Source: Proteobacteria bacterium UBA2133
GTDB taxonomy: Bacteria; Pseudomonadota; Gammaproteobacteria; Arenicellales; UBA868
Length of the DNA stretch: 16,426 nucleotides
Direction: 5' to 3'
NCBI GenBank assembly: GCA_002327725.1
Contig: DCXP01000085.1
Coordinates: 66,754-83,179 of the forward strand
Shown: positions 7,783-15,001 of the stretch, in pieces
Layout of the letters: every line of letters begins with the position of its first letter
Position numbering within the stretch: the stretch's first letter is position 1
Notes under the pieces: model-generated
Told to the model about the DNA's origin: nothing
The model's database searches: none
What the model saw: only the letters and a program-made list of their open reading frames with translations
Translations under genes and position numbers: made by a program

Positions 7783-8081
7783 GATTCGTCTGTCCCGGCG
7801 GCCTCGTTATTGAGGACTCGTGCGATGCCGTTGTGAGCGGGTCTGACAGAGTGGATTGCATGGGTGCAGGTATCCCTTTCCACCACCAGCCACATCCTGC
7901 AGCCATGCAGGTGCTGCCAGGTTTCAAACTGCACTCCGTCGGGGTTTTCACGCTGGAATACCGCCTCGATCCACTCGCATTCCGGTGCATCCAGCGCCGG
8001 ATACTCGACTGACGCATCACCGCCGTAGCTGAATTCGCTGTGGTCCCGGACACCGCAGAAAGGACAGGAAATTCTGAGCAT
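7779..8081 (-). CDS. soxD: Sarcosine oxidase delta subunit (SoxD)
   Basis: Small zinc-binding subunit of heterotetrameric sarcosine oxidase, 100 aa, the usual length. The N-terminus MLRISCPFCG places Cys6 and Cys9 exactly as in characterised SoxD, and WQHLHGCRMW supplies His57 and Cys61 in the H-x3-C spacing, completing a plausible zinc site. FSYGGDA and GCRMWLVVERDT are further family stretches. I took the internal ATG at 8079-8081 rather than the longer frame from 8150, because the longer version would add 23 residues that overlap soxB and precede the conserved N-terminus. The gene begins 7 nt after the soxB stop, and its TGA overlaps the soxA ATG. Coupled translation would help keep subunit stoichiometry. 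Confidence 0.94.
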   Translation of the reverse strand: MLRISCPFCGVRDHSEFSYGGDASVEYPALDAPECEWIEAVFQRENPDGVQFETWQHLHGCRMWLVVERDTCTHAIHSVRPAHNGIARVLNNEAAGTDES

Positions 8082-8088
8082 GACGGGG

Positions 8089-9357
8089 CTATCCGTGCAG
8101 TTTGGGGTCAGGACCTGCGCCGCGCTCATCAATGTTGATGCCGCGGGCAAAACGATCCAGCGTGTGGTTGGCGATCACCGGGTCGGGACGGTTATTGGCG
8201 ATCAGGTCGGCGAAGTACCAGCCGGATGCGGGGCTTGCCTTGAATCCGCCGTAGTTCCAGCCGGCGTTCAGGTACAGGTTTTCGAGCGGGGTTTTACAGA
8301 TGAAAGGAGAGCCATCCATGGACATATCCATTATCCCCGACCAGTGGCGCAGCAGCCGCACCCGACCCAGGCAGGGAAGAATTGATGTTGCGCATTCCGC
8401 CACATCCTGGACAATCGGAAGATTGCCCCGCTGGGCATAGGACTTGTACCAGTCAAGATCGCCGCCGAAGACCATCCCGCCTTTATCCGACTGGGAGATG
8501 TAGAAGTGAGCGCCGCCAACGCCGAAGACCACGACATGATCAAGCAGCGGCTTGAGCGGTTCGGACACAAAGGCCTGCAGTTTATGTGACTCAATCGGCA
8601 GCTTCCCAAGCTCTGCCATCCGCCAGAGCCGCGAGGTATTGCCCGCCACCGCGAAGCCGATTTTTTTGGCGCGGATCACGCCGCGGCTGGTCTGCAGGCC
8701 GGTGACGGTGCTGCCGTTTCGCTCCACCCCAGTGACTTCACAGTTCTGGAGGATATCGACACCGTACTGGTCGGCACCGCGGGCATAGCCCCAGGCAACC
8801 GCATCATGCCGGGCTGTCCCGGCGCGGGGCTGCGCCATCGCCCCAATAATCGGAAACCGGGCATCGGGAGAATAGTTAAGGTGCGGGATAGTGCGTTTCA
8901 GTGTCTCAAGGTCCCACAGTTCGCCGTCAGACCCGGTGAGCCGCATCGTGTTGTAACGCCGTGCAGCAGCGTCTCTGGCGGCAGGGCTATGCAGCAAGGT
9001 CACATGTGCCCGCTGACTGAACATCACGTTGTAATTGAGGTCGTGGCTCAGGTTCTCCCAGAGTTTCAGGGAGTGCTCATAGAACTCGCGGTTTCCCGGC
9101 AGCATGTAATTGGAGCGGACAATGGTGGTATTGCGACCAGCGTTTCCACCGCCGAGCCAGCCTTTCTCAACGACCGCGATATTGGTGATACCATGGTTCC
9201 TGGCAAGATAATATGCGGTTGCGAGTCCGTGGAGTCCGGCGCCGACAATCACAGCATCGTATTGCGCTTTAGGCTCAGGATCGCGCCAGGCGCGCTCCCA
9301 GCCTTTTTGGCCGGTCAGGCCGTTAACGAATACTTTCCAGGCGGAATAGGGTTTCAT
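8089..9357 (-). CDS. soxB: Sarcosine oxidase beta subunit (SoxB)
   Basis: The catalytic subunit, which oxidises sarcosine with FAD and passes electrons to a covalently attached FMN. In the 422-aa product, VGAGLHG (38-44) is the FAD-binding loop, GWLGGGNAGRNTTIVRSNY (66-84) is the family flavin-contact segment, and TARHDAVAWGYARGA contains His184, aligned with the histidine that carries the 8-alpha FMN link in known SoxB. The C-terminus has LYLNAGWNYGGFKASPASG, the usual active-site end. I chose ATG 9355-9357 (MKPYSAWKVFVNGL) because family members begin this way; a TTG at 9393 would add 12 odd residues. No clear Shine-Dalgarno precedes this ATG; the nearest AGGA is over 25 nt away. It is the first gene of soxBDAG, divergent from the MFS gene across a 260-bp control region. 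Confidence 0.95.
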   Translation of the reverse strand: MKPYSAWKVFVNGLTGQKGWERAWRDPEPKAQYDAVIVGAGLHGLATAYYLARNHGITNIAVVEKGWLGGGNAGRNTTIVRSNYMLPGNREFYEHSLKLWENLSHDLNYNVMFSQRAHVTLLHSPAARDAAARRYNTMRLTGSDGELWDLETLKRTIPHLNYSPDARFPIIGAMAQPRAGTARHDAVAWGYARGADQYGVDILQNCEVTGVERNGSTVTGLQTSRGVIRAKKIGFAVAGNTSRLWRMAELGKLPIESHKLQAFVSEPLKPLLDHVVVFGVGGAHFYISQSDKGGMVFGGDLDWYKSYAQRGNLPIVQDVAECATSILPCLGRVRLLRHWSGIMDMSMDGSPFICKTPLENLYLNAGWNYGGFKASPASGWYFADLIANNRPDPVIANHTLDRFARGINIDERGAGPDPKLHG

Positions 9358-9411
9358 GATTCGAATTGAAAAATCGGATCCTGTTGCGATCAAGAATCAG
9401 ACATGCGCAGA

Positions 9412-9417
9412 ATTCTA
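9412..9417 (-). promoter_or_regulatory. Possible -10 box for soxBDAG
   Basis: The minus strand reads TAGAAT, a near-consensus sigma70 -10 hexamer, 54 nt upstream of the soxB ATG. No good -35 hexamer lies at 16-18 nt (TTGCAA is 21 nt away), so an activator-dependent promoter would be needed. Weak evidence. Confidence 0.25.
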
Positions 9418-9434
9418 GAAGAGGGAGCCGCACA

Positions 9435-9451
9435 CGCCTTGCAAAAAGGCG
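9435..9451. repeat. Hairpin: 6-bp inverted repeat upstream of soxB
   Basis: CGCCTT (9435-9440) and AAGGCG (9446-9451) are perfect reverse complements around a 5-nt loop. It shares bases 9448-9451 with the neighbouring hairpin at 9448-9468, so the two structures are mutually exclusive in one RNA. Confidence 0.5.
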
Positions 9452-9468
9452 ACTTTAAGCAACTCGCC
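9443..9468 (-). terminator. Terminator-like hairpin plus T-run in the soxB leader
   Basis: On the minus strand GGCGA (complement of 9464-9468) pairs with TCGCC (complement of 9448-9452), with two further A-T pairs after one mismatch and a short loop. Five Ts follow (complement of 9443-9447). This has the outline of an intrinsic terminator, but the stem is short. It lies about 86 nt before soxB and overlaps the alternative hairpin at 9435-9451, so an attenuator is conceivable. Confidence 0.35.
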
Positions 9469-9473
9469 ATCTA

Positions 9474-9486
9474 GATAGTCACTATC
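9474..9486. promoter_or_regulatory. Operator-like palindrome GATAGTCACTATC
   Basis: A perfect 6-1-6 inverted repeat in the divergent soxB / MFS spacer. The inner TAGTCACTA resembles the GT-N(0-1)-AC half-site spacing of FadR-type GntR regulators, but no regulator gene lies in the window, so the binding protein is unknown. Its position between two divergent units would let one regulator control both. Confidence 0.4.
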
Positions 9487-9553
9487 AAGACCCGCAAGTT
9501 GATTCAGGCAGTTATTCACGCGAACGCCCCGGGATGGTAGTGGGCCGATACTG

Positions 9554-9571
9554 AATTGGACAGGGCCAATT
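9554..9571. promoter_or_regulatory. Inverted repeat AATTGG-N6-CCAATT upstream of the MFS gene
   Basis: Two perfect 6-bp arms (9554-9559, 9566-9571) around a 6-nt spacer, 46 nt before the MFS start codon. The size and place fit a dimeric regulator site or part of the promoter region; a TTGGAC -35-like hexamer (9556-9561) overlaps the left arm, but no convincing -10 follows. Confidence 0.3.
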
Positions 9572-9617
9572 TAAAACCGAAATTGAAGCAAAGTCGATAA
9601 CCGAGCCCGCCATTTTT

Positions 9618-10952
9618 ATGCCCTCTTCGAAGAATCCGGATCGCTACGCGCCGTCGGTGCTTGCCTGGTCTGTATGGGCAATGGGGGCGGGACTTTTTCT
9701 CCTGGGTTTTTTTCACCGGGTGGCGCCTGCGGTTCTGCACCGTGAACTCAGCCTGGATTTCGGCCTGAGCGCCGCCTCACTTGGCAGTCTTTCCGCGCTG
9801 TACTTTTATTCCTATGTGCTGATGCAGATCCCAACCGGGCTGCTGGCCGACCGATTCGGCCCGCGCCGACTGCTGACGGCCGGCCTGGTGCTGAGCACCC
9901 TCGGCGCCGTCATCTTTGCGTTGGCGCCATCGCTTTTCTGGGCGGGCGTCGGGCGCTTGCTGATTGGCGGGTTTGTGGCTGTAGGATTTGTCTGTACCCT
10001 GAAGCTTGTCACCCACTGGCTGCCGCCTGAACGATTTTCCCTTGCCACGGGCCTGTTGCTGGTCGCAGGCATGACCGGAGCCGTCTTCGCGGGGGTTCCA
10101 CTGCATCTTGCAAGCGAAGCGTTCGGGTGGCGAATTGTGACTCTGGTCGTTTCGGCGGTCGGACTCGCACTGGCTGTCGCTGTCTGGCTGGTGGTTCGGG
10201 ATGATCCAACGGACCGGGGATATTCCGGATACATTAAAGTCAGTTCAGGTATCGGAGTCCGTGGATCCGAGTGGCAAAAACTAAAGAATGTATTTTCGTA
10301 CCGCAACACGGTACTCCTCGCGATTGCTCCGGGTGGAATCGTTGGGTCGGTCCTGGCGTTTTCCGGGCTATGGGGGATCCCGTTTTTGACCCATGCATAC
10401 GGGATGTCTCCTGCCATAGCGGCGATCGTGTGCTCGAGTATGTTGCTGTCCTGGGCGTTCAGCGGGCCGCTTTTTGGGGTCATTTCCGAAAGGGTTGGCC
10501 TGCGTAGACTTCCCTATCTCGCGGGAACCTGCCTCGCAGCGATGTGCTGGGTTGTGGCGATCCTCGTACCGGGCCTGCCCCAGTGGTTGTTGATCGGCGT
10601 GCTGCTCGGTGCGGGATTGTTCTCCGGCGGGATGATTCTGGGTTTCACCCAGGCCAAAGAATCCGTGCCGATGAATCTCGCCGGAACCGTATCCGGCGTC
10701 GTCAATATGGGGGTGATGTGCGGGCCTATGCTCTTGCAGCCGTTGATCGGCTGGTTGCTGGACCGGCTTTGGAGCGGTAGTGTCGGACCCGATGGACTGA
10801 GGATCTACACATTTGAGACCTATCGGCTGGGTTTCGCTCTGATGCTGGTTTGGCTCGCGGTAGCAATCGTCAGTATCGCGCTGAGTCGCGAAACCTATGC
10901 CAGGCAGCATCCGGGGCCAGTGGGCGAAATGGCGGATCAGGAGCAGACATGA
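9618..10952 (+). CDS. Major facilitator superfamily (MFS) transporter
   Basis: A 444-residue inner-membrane carrier with about twelve hydrophobic helices. The MFS motif A is seen as GLLADRFGPRR at residues 74-84 between helices 2 and 3, and the central cytoplasmic loop lies near 195-220 (VVRDDPTDRGYSGY). The opening GFFHRVAPAVLHREL and the VLMQIPTGLLADRFG region are the style of the GlpT/UhpC-like anion:cation symporter branch, whose members carry organic acids or phosphorylated compounds, but the substrate cannot be deduced. Its stop overlaps the start of the GS-like ligase as ATGA, so the two are translationally coupled and the carrier may import the ligase's substrate. The ATG at 9618 has no strong Shine-Dalgarno. 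It is divergent from soxB. Confidence 0.9.
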   Translation: MPSSKNPDRYAPSVLAWSVWAMGAGLFLLGFFHRVAPAVLHRELSLDFGLSAASLGSLSALYFYSYVLMQIPTGLLADRFGPRRLLTAGLVLSTLGAVIFALAPSLFWAGVGRLLIGGFVAVGFVCTLKLVTHWLPPERFSLATGLLLVAGMTGAVFAGVPLHLASEAFGWRIVTLVVSAVGLALAVAVWLVVRDDPTDRGYSGYIKVSSGIGVRGSEWQKLKNVFSYRNTVLLAIAPGGIVGSVLAFSGLWGIPFLTHAYGMSPAIAAIVCSSMLLSWAFSGPLFGVISERVGLRRLPYLAGTCLAAMCWVVAILVPGLPQWLLIGVLLGAGLFSGGMILGFTQAKESVPMNLAGTVSGVVNMGVMCGPMLLQPLIGWLLDRLWSGSVGPDGLRIYTFETYRLGFALMLVWLAVAIVSIALSRETYARQHPGPVGEMADQEQT

Positions 10953-12325
10953 CGGAAACGATGGGCGCAGAAGAAGCGGAACTTCAGTGTTTTCTGGAAT
11001 CACATCCTGAGTGTGAATTTGTCGATGTTCTGCTGCCGGATCTTTGCAACATCATCCGCGGCAAGCGGGTGGGGCGAAAGCACTTCGAGAAACTGTACCG
11101 CCAGGGCATTCAGATACCGAGCTCCACGTTTCTTCTTGACGTCAACGGCGTTGGCACCGACGCAGGAGGGCGGGGCTTTTCCGATGGTGATCCCGATGTC
11201 GCAGCGCGCCCGGTGGCGGGTTCACTGGCAGCCGTCCCCTGGGCCGGATCCGGTGCGGCTCAAGTGCTGGGTATTCTCTACGAACTGGATGGGGAACCGT
11301 GCCCGGTGGACCCAAGGCATGTGCTTAGCAGGGTAGTGTCGCGGCTTGCCGGCGACGGTCTGCATCCGGTCGTTGCTCTGGAACTTGAGTTTTACCTGCT
11401 CGATGCGGCGGGTGCCGACGCCGGCGAGGCGCATCCCCCGGCACTTCCGGATACCGGCCGGCTGGCTGAGCGTACGCAGGTTTACAGCCTGGCGGATCTC
11501 GATGGGGTGAGCGGCTTTCTCAGCGAGATGGAATCGGTATGCGCAGCACAAGGGGTACCCCTGGGTGGCGCGACCTCAGAGTATGCAGCAGGCCAGTTTG
11601 AGATCAATCTGGAACACGTCAGTGATCCAGTGAAGGCGGCGGACCATGCAATCCTGCTGCAGCGGGCAGTCAGAGGTCTCGCGCGAAAGCATGGGGTTGC
11701 CGCAACATTTATGGCCAAGCCATATCCCGATAGCGCCGGAAATGGCTTACATGCCCACATCAGCGTACTTGATGACTCAGGCCGCAATATCTTCGATGAT
11801 GGGTCCGACCAGGGTGCGGACCCGCTTCGACATGCGATTGCCGGCACATTGGAACTGCTTCCCGAGTCGATGGCGATTTTTGCGCCGAACGTGAATTCCT
11901 TCCGTCGATTTGCGCCGAACCTTTATGTACCGACTGGCAGAACCTGGGGTTATAACAATCGCTCGGTAGCAGTTCGGGTCCCGGCCGGGGAGAAGGAGGC
12001 CCGTCGGCTTGAGCACCGGATCGCGGGAGCCGATGCCAACCCCTACCTTACCCTGGCGGCGATCCTTGCGGGTATTCACCACGGCATCACGCACGAACTC
12101 AATCCGCCTGCCGCGCGTCAGGATAATGCGGGAGCCGAACTGGATCGGGAGGTGCCGTTTACCTGGCAAAGCGCCCTTAACCGCCTGGAGAGTGCCAAGC
12201 GCCTGGGAAATTACCTGGGCACGTCGTACCTGGAACTTTACCGTGAATGCAAGCAGCATGAACTTGATGCCTTCCATAACGAGTTCACGCCGCTGGAGTT
12301 CCGTTGGTATCTTGCGCCCGAATGA
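10949..12325 (+). CDS. Glutamine synthetase family ligase, gamma-glutamylpolyamine synthetase-like
   Basis: ATP-dependent ligase of the GS fold, probably joining the gamma-carboxyl of glutamate to an amine. The product has 458 residues, as in PuuA-type enzymes. The N-terminal beta-grasp domain includes DLCNIIRGKRV (31-41). The catalytic part shows ELEF (145-148), EYAAGQFEINL with metal-type Glu211 and Glu218, GLHAHIS (266-272), NVNSFRRF (314-321), NNRSVAVRVP (336-345) and RLEHRIAGADANPYL (353-367). I see no equivalent of the GlnA adenylylation loop, which favours a catabolic role. I set the ATG at 10949-10951: AGGAG sits 5 nt upstream and the codon overlaps the MFS stop. A longer frame from 10850 is an overlap artefact. 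Isopropylamine-, ethanolamine- or methylamine-type ligases (GmaS) are alternatives; the substrate is not readable. Confidence 0.88.
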   Translation: MTETMGAEEAELQCFLESHPECEFVDVLLPDLCNIIRGKRVGRKHFEKLYRQGIQIPSSTFLLDVNGVGTDAGGRGFSDGDPDVAARPVAGSLAAVPWAGSGAAQVLGILYELDGEPCPVDPRHVLSRVVSRLAGDGLHPVVALELEFYLLDAAGADAGEAHPPALPDTGRLAERTQVYSLADLDGVSGFLSEMESVCAAQGVPLGGATSEYAAGQFEINLEHVSDPVKAADHAILLQRAVRGLARKHGVAATFMAKPYPDSAGNGLHAHISVLDDSGRNIFDDGSDQGADPLRHAIAGTLELLPESMAIFAPNVNSFRRFAPNLYVPTGRTWGYNNRSVAVRVPAGEKEARRLEHRIAGADANPYLTLAAILAGIHHGITHELNPPAARQDNAGAELDREVPFTWQSALNRLESAKRLGNYLGTSYLELYRECKQHELDAFHNEFTPLEFRWYLAPE

Positions 12326-12340
12326 GGTTGTGGGCGTTGA

Positions 12341-13651
12341 TCAGTCGAGCGCCACCAGGATGATGGCACTTGCACCCAGGAACATGCCGATCGTGTAGCG
12401 CAGGTTCCAGGTAAAGCATTCACTCAGTGCGACACCATAACGGCTTTGCATCGCGAGATTGAGGCCCGAGATCGGACCTCCCGTCGCGCCGACGGACCAG
12501 CTCACGAGAAAAATAAATGCCAGCACGGCAGGCTCAGGATTGAGCGGTGCGACGATGGCAGATGCAGCCACGATGCTGACAATGGCATGCACACCGGCAA
12601 CTGCAAGCGAAAGCAGGATCGCGAGCAGGGCAATAGCGATCCCGGGCGTAAAGCCGAAGGCATCGAGCGTGGGGTGGGTCGTTGCTACCAGTGCGGAGAT
12701 TCCGGTCGCCATCACGCCGGTGCTGAAAAAGAGCACCAGTTCTCCGTACATATCGGGCAGACGACCGTAACTGAAATTGCGAATGGTTGCGATGGCCCGG
12801 AAGAATGATTCCCGGATGGCGATGACCGAGGCCGTTACGATCAGAGAGAGCGCTGAGACGAGCACCAGGACAGAGACGCCCGGAAACAGCGAATTCGCTG
12901 TCAGTACACAGACCACCATGAGCGAAGGTACCCACAGGGCACGAAAGTTGACGGGATAGCCTTCGAAGGTGCCCAGCCCTCCCGATTTTCGGAATCGGTG
13001 CTCGGTCCAGGTGAGGGCGAAGCCAAAAAGGCAAAGCGGGATGGAGAGCAGCCACAGGTCGGGCAGTTTCGTGCCGGGTGCGTACAGCAGGCAGGTACCC
13101 ATCGCTGCAAAAAACGGCGACCAGAGCGCCGCCAGCGAGAATCCCCGCTGCAGGCTGGTCGCACTCGTGCGGTCGAGCTTTTGTTTCTTCGAAAGCGCGT
13201 CCCCGAAGATGATGAGCGCGGAGAGATTAATCACCGATGAGAAAAGATGAATCCCGGTGATTGTCTGCCAGAAGGCATTTTCCCCAGCTTTGGGGGTAGG
13301 ACGGCCTGTGCCGCGTGTGTCGGTAATCAGTCTCAGGAAACTCACGGCAGAAAGAAGACTGATCAAGAGGTGATTCTGGGTGAGCATTTGCCTTACCGGC
13401 AGCTCTTGATAGCCCTGGTGCCAGGCAATCGCCAGGCAGGCGAAGCCTGCCGTGACGAAAATCGTGCACTGAATGCGTTGGGTCCGGCGGGTACGGGGCC
13501 AGAGCAGAACCAGGGCCGCGAGGGCGCTGAAACCGGCCACCCAGAGGAAGTCCGAAAGACCAAATCCGGCGAGTACGGACGCGATAATCATGATGAGCAA
13601 CAGGACCCCGGCAAGTCGCTGCTGGGGATTTTGTCGGCGATCGTCGGTCAA
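12341..13651 (-). CDS. Polytopic inner-membrane protein of unknown function
   Basis: A 436-residue, very hydrophobic protein with about 10-12 predicted transmembrane segments. I cannot name the family with confidence. Its layout resembles ion-transporter (IT) superfamily carriers: a middle loop (SLQRGFSLAALWSPFFAAMG, about 165-186), a charged cytoplasmic stretch near 218-235 (WTEHRFRKSGGLGTFEG), and a C-terminal re-entrant-like GATGGPISGLNLAMQ (about 394-408). A transport role is inference. The start is uncertain: TTG at 13651 is the only sensible codon before the first helix, since an upstream in-frame stop appears and no ATG or GTG intervenes; the first internal ATG is at residue 21, inside helix 1. 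It ends 15 nt from the ligase stop in convergent orientation and is divergent from the enolase-family gene, with which it may share a control region. Confidence 0.7.
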   Translation of the reverse strand: MTDDRRQNPQQRLAGVLLLIMIIASVLAGFGLSDFLWVAGFSALAALVLLWPRTRRTQRIQCTIFVTAGFACLAIAWHQGYQELPVRQMLTQNHLLISLLSAVSFLRLITDTRGTGRPTPKAGENAFWQTITGIHLFSSVINLSALIIFGDALSKKQKLDRTSATSLQRGFSLAALWSPFFAAMGTCLLYAPGTKLPDLWLLSIPLCLFGFALTWTEHRFRKSGGLGTFEGYPVNFRALWVPSLMVVCVLTANSLFPGVSVLVLVSALSLIVTASVIAIRESFFRAIATIRNFSYGRLPDMYGELVLFFSTGVMATGISALVATTHPTLDAFGFTPGIAIALLAILLSLAVAGVHAIVSIVAASAIVAPLNPEPAVLAFIFLVSWSVGATGGPISGLNLAMQSRYGVALSECFTWNLRYTIGMFLGASAIILVALD

Positions 13652-13729
13652 AAGGCGTTGTCCGTGTCTGTCAGGCAGGTAACCAATAGCGGTTAGCAGT
13701 TATGTGCAAAAGCGTGCTACTCCCCCGCT

Positions 13730-13735
13730 ATTTTA
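13730..13735 (-). promoter_or_regulatory. Possible -10 box for the membrane-protein gene
   Basis: The minus strand reads TAAAAT, 78 nt before the TTG start at 13651. No clear -35 hexamer is found at the right distance (TTGCTG is only 14 nt away), so this is tentative. Confidence 0.2.
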
Positions 13736-13800
13736 GAGGGCTTTGGTTTCAGCAAGGTTGCCGTTATCTGTTGAGTAACTTCTCTGGGAGCATAGGCAAT

Positions 13801-13815
13801 GCTGACGCTTTCAGC
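13801..13815. promoter_or_regulatory. Operator-like inverted repeat GCTGA-N5-TCAGC
   Basis: Perfect 5-bp arms around a 5-nt spacer, 46 nt before the enolase-family start codon, in the 210-bp divergent spacer. It could be a regulator site; short repeats like this also occur by chance. Confidence 0.25.
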
Positions 13816-13861
13816 CACAATAACGCACTGAACGATGCCCAGCGCAAGTTAAGGACTCTTT

Positions 13862-14989
13862 ATGCCGGATTCGGATGACGGCCCGACGATTAACCGAATT
13901 GAGACCTTCAGCCGCGAGGTCCTGTCTTTTGTCCGCGTCACCTGCCGCGACGGCAGCGTGGGATGGGGACAGGTATCACCCTACAATGCCGACATCACGG
14001 CAATGGTGCTTCATCGCCAGATTGCACCCTGGTCACTGGGCGAGAGTGCTGACGAAATCGCTTCGCTGGTGCGGATCATCCCTGAGCGCGAGCACAAGTT
14101 CCCCGGGTCTTACCTCCGACGGGCACTTGCGGGGCTTGAGACTGCGCTATGGGACCGGCAGGGGAGGAAAGAGGAGAAAAGCGTTTGTGAACTGCTGGGC
14201 GGATCACCGGGCCGCCTGCGCGCCTATGGTTCCAGCATGCGGCGCGAGATCGCTCCCGAGGACGAGGCCGAGAGACTAGACCGATTGCGTGATGAATTCG
14301 GCTTCGATGCCTTTAAGTTTCGTGTGGGGGCGGAATGCGGTCATGATGCCGATGAGTGGCCCGGGCGTACCGAGGCGATCGTGCCGGCAGTCCGACGTGC
14401 GCTGGGGGATGAAGTTTCTTTACTGGTGGATGCCAATAGTGGATTTTCGCCACAACGGGCGATTGCGGTGGGGCAACTGCTGGAGGATTGTGGCGTCGAG
14501 CATTTTGAAGAGCCTTGCCCTTACTGGGAACTCGAGCAGACCCAAGAGGTGACACAGGCACTGTCGCTTGACGTCACAGGCGGGGAGCAGGACTGCGATC
14601 TTTCAATCTGGCGCCGTATGATTGAAATGCCTGCGGTCGATGTTGTGCAGCCTGATGTTTGTTATGTTGGCGGCATGCTTCGCGCCATGGAAGTCGCCGC
14701 AATGGCGGCGGACAAGGGCTTGGCCTGCACCCCACACTGCGCCAACCTTTCGATGGTAACGCTGTTCACCATGCATCTGTTAAGAGCGATCCCCAATGCC
14801 GGGAAATATCTTGAATTCTCTATCGAGGGTCCGAACTATTATCCGTGGCAGGAAGGCCTCTTCGTAGAGTCACCCTATACGATGACCAACGGAACGGTCA
14901 CCGTCAGCGACACTCCCGGCTGGGGCGTGGAGATTGCACCCGAGTGGCTGACGGGGGCAACCTATCAGGTCAGCGACCTGCCTGAATAG
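13862..14989 (+). CDS. Mandelate racemase/muconate lactonizing enzyme family protein (enolase superfamily)
   Basis: A 375-residue enolase-superfamily enzyme that would abstract a proton alpha to a carboxylate, then dehydrate or epimerise an acid sugar or similar substrate. Residues line up with the mandelate racemase subgroup: KFR at 152-154 in place of KxK, metal ligands Asp190, Glu216 and Glu242 (VDAN, FEEP, GGEQ), and the His-Asp dyad His292 (TPHCAN) with Asp265 (VQPDVCYVGG), plus Glu318 (YLEFSIE). All the machinery is intact, so it should be active. The exact reaction is unknown; acid-sugar dehydratase is the commonest role and hydroxyproline-type epimerase or dehydratase is another. The ATG at 13862 has AGGA 6 nt upstream. 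It is followed after 12 nt by the PuuB-like oxidase, likely as one operon. Confidence 0.9.
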   Translation: MPDSDDGPTINRIETFSREVLSFVRVTCRDGSVGWGQVSPYNADITAMVLHRQIAPWSLGESADEIASLVRIIPEREHKFPGSYLRRALAGLETALWDRQGRKEEKSVCELLGGSPGRLRAYGSSMRREIAPEDEAERLDRLRDEFGFDAFKFRVGAECGHDADEWPGRTEAIVPAVRRALGDEVSLLVDANSGFSPQRAIAVGQLLEDCGVEHFEEPCPYWELEQTQEVTQALSLDVTGGEQDCDLSIWRRMIEMPAVDVVQPDVCYVGGMLRAMEVAAMAADKGLACTPHCANLSMVTLFTMHLLRAIPNAGKYLEFSIEGPNYYPWQEGLFVESPYTMTNGTVTVSDTPGWGVEIAPEWLTGATYQVSDLPE

Positions 14990-15001
14990 CCGAAGCCGAC
15001 C

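Noticed and set aside
6823..7836. Plus-strand 337-codon open frame
   Set aside because: Fully antisense to soxA, whose protein shows clear family motifs. The antisense product has no recognisable domain, and long shadow frames are expected at this GC content.
8082..8150. N-terminal extension of soxD to 8150
   Set aside because: The extra residues overlap soxB, and the family N-terminus with Cys6 and Cys9 begins at the ATG at 8079-8081.
9358..9617. Glycine riboswitch upstream of soxB
   Set aside because: Considered because sarcosine oxidation yields glycine, but I could not find the paired aptamer core elements; only short hairpins are visible.
10850..10948. N-terminal extension of the GS-like ligase
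   Set aside because: It reads the MFS tail in another frame. The ATG at 10949 has an AGGAG site and an ATGA overlap.
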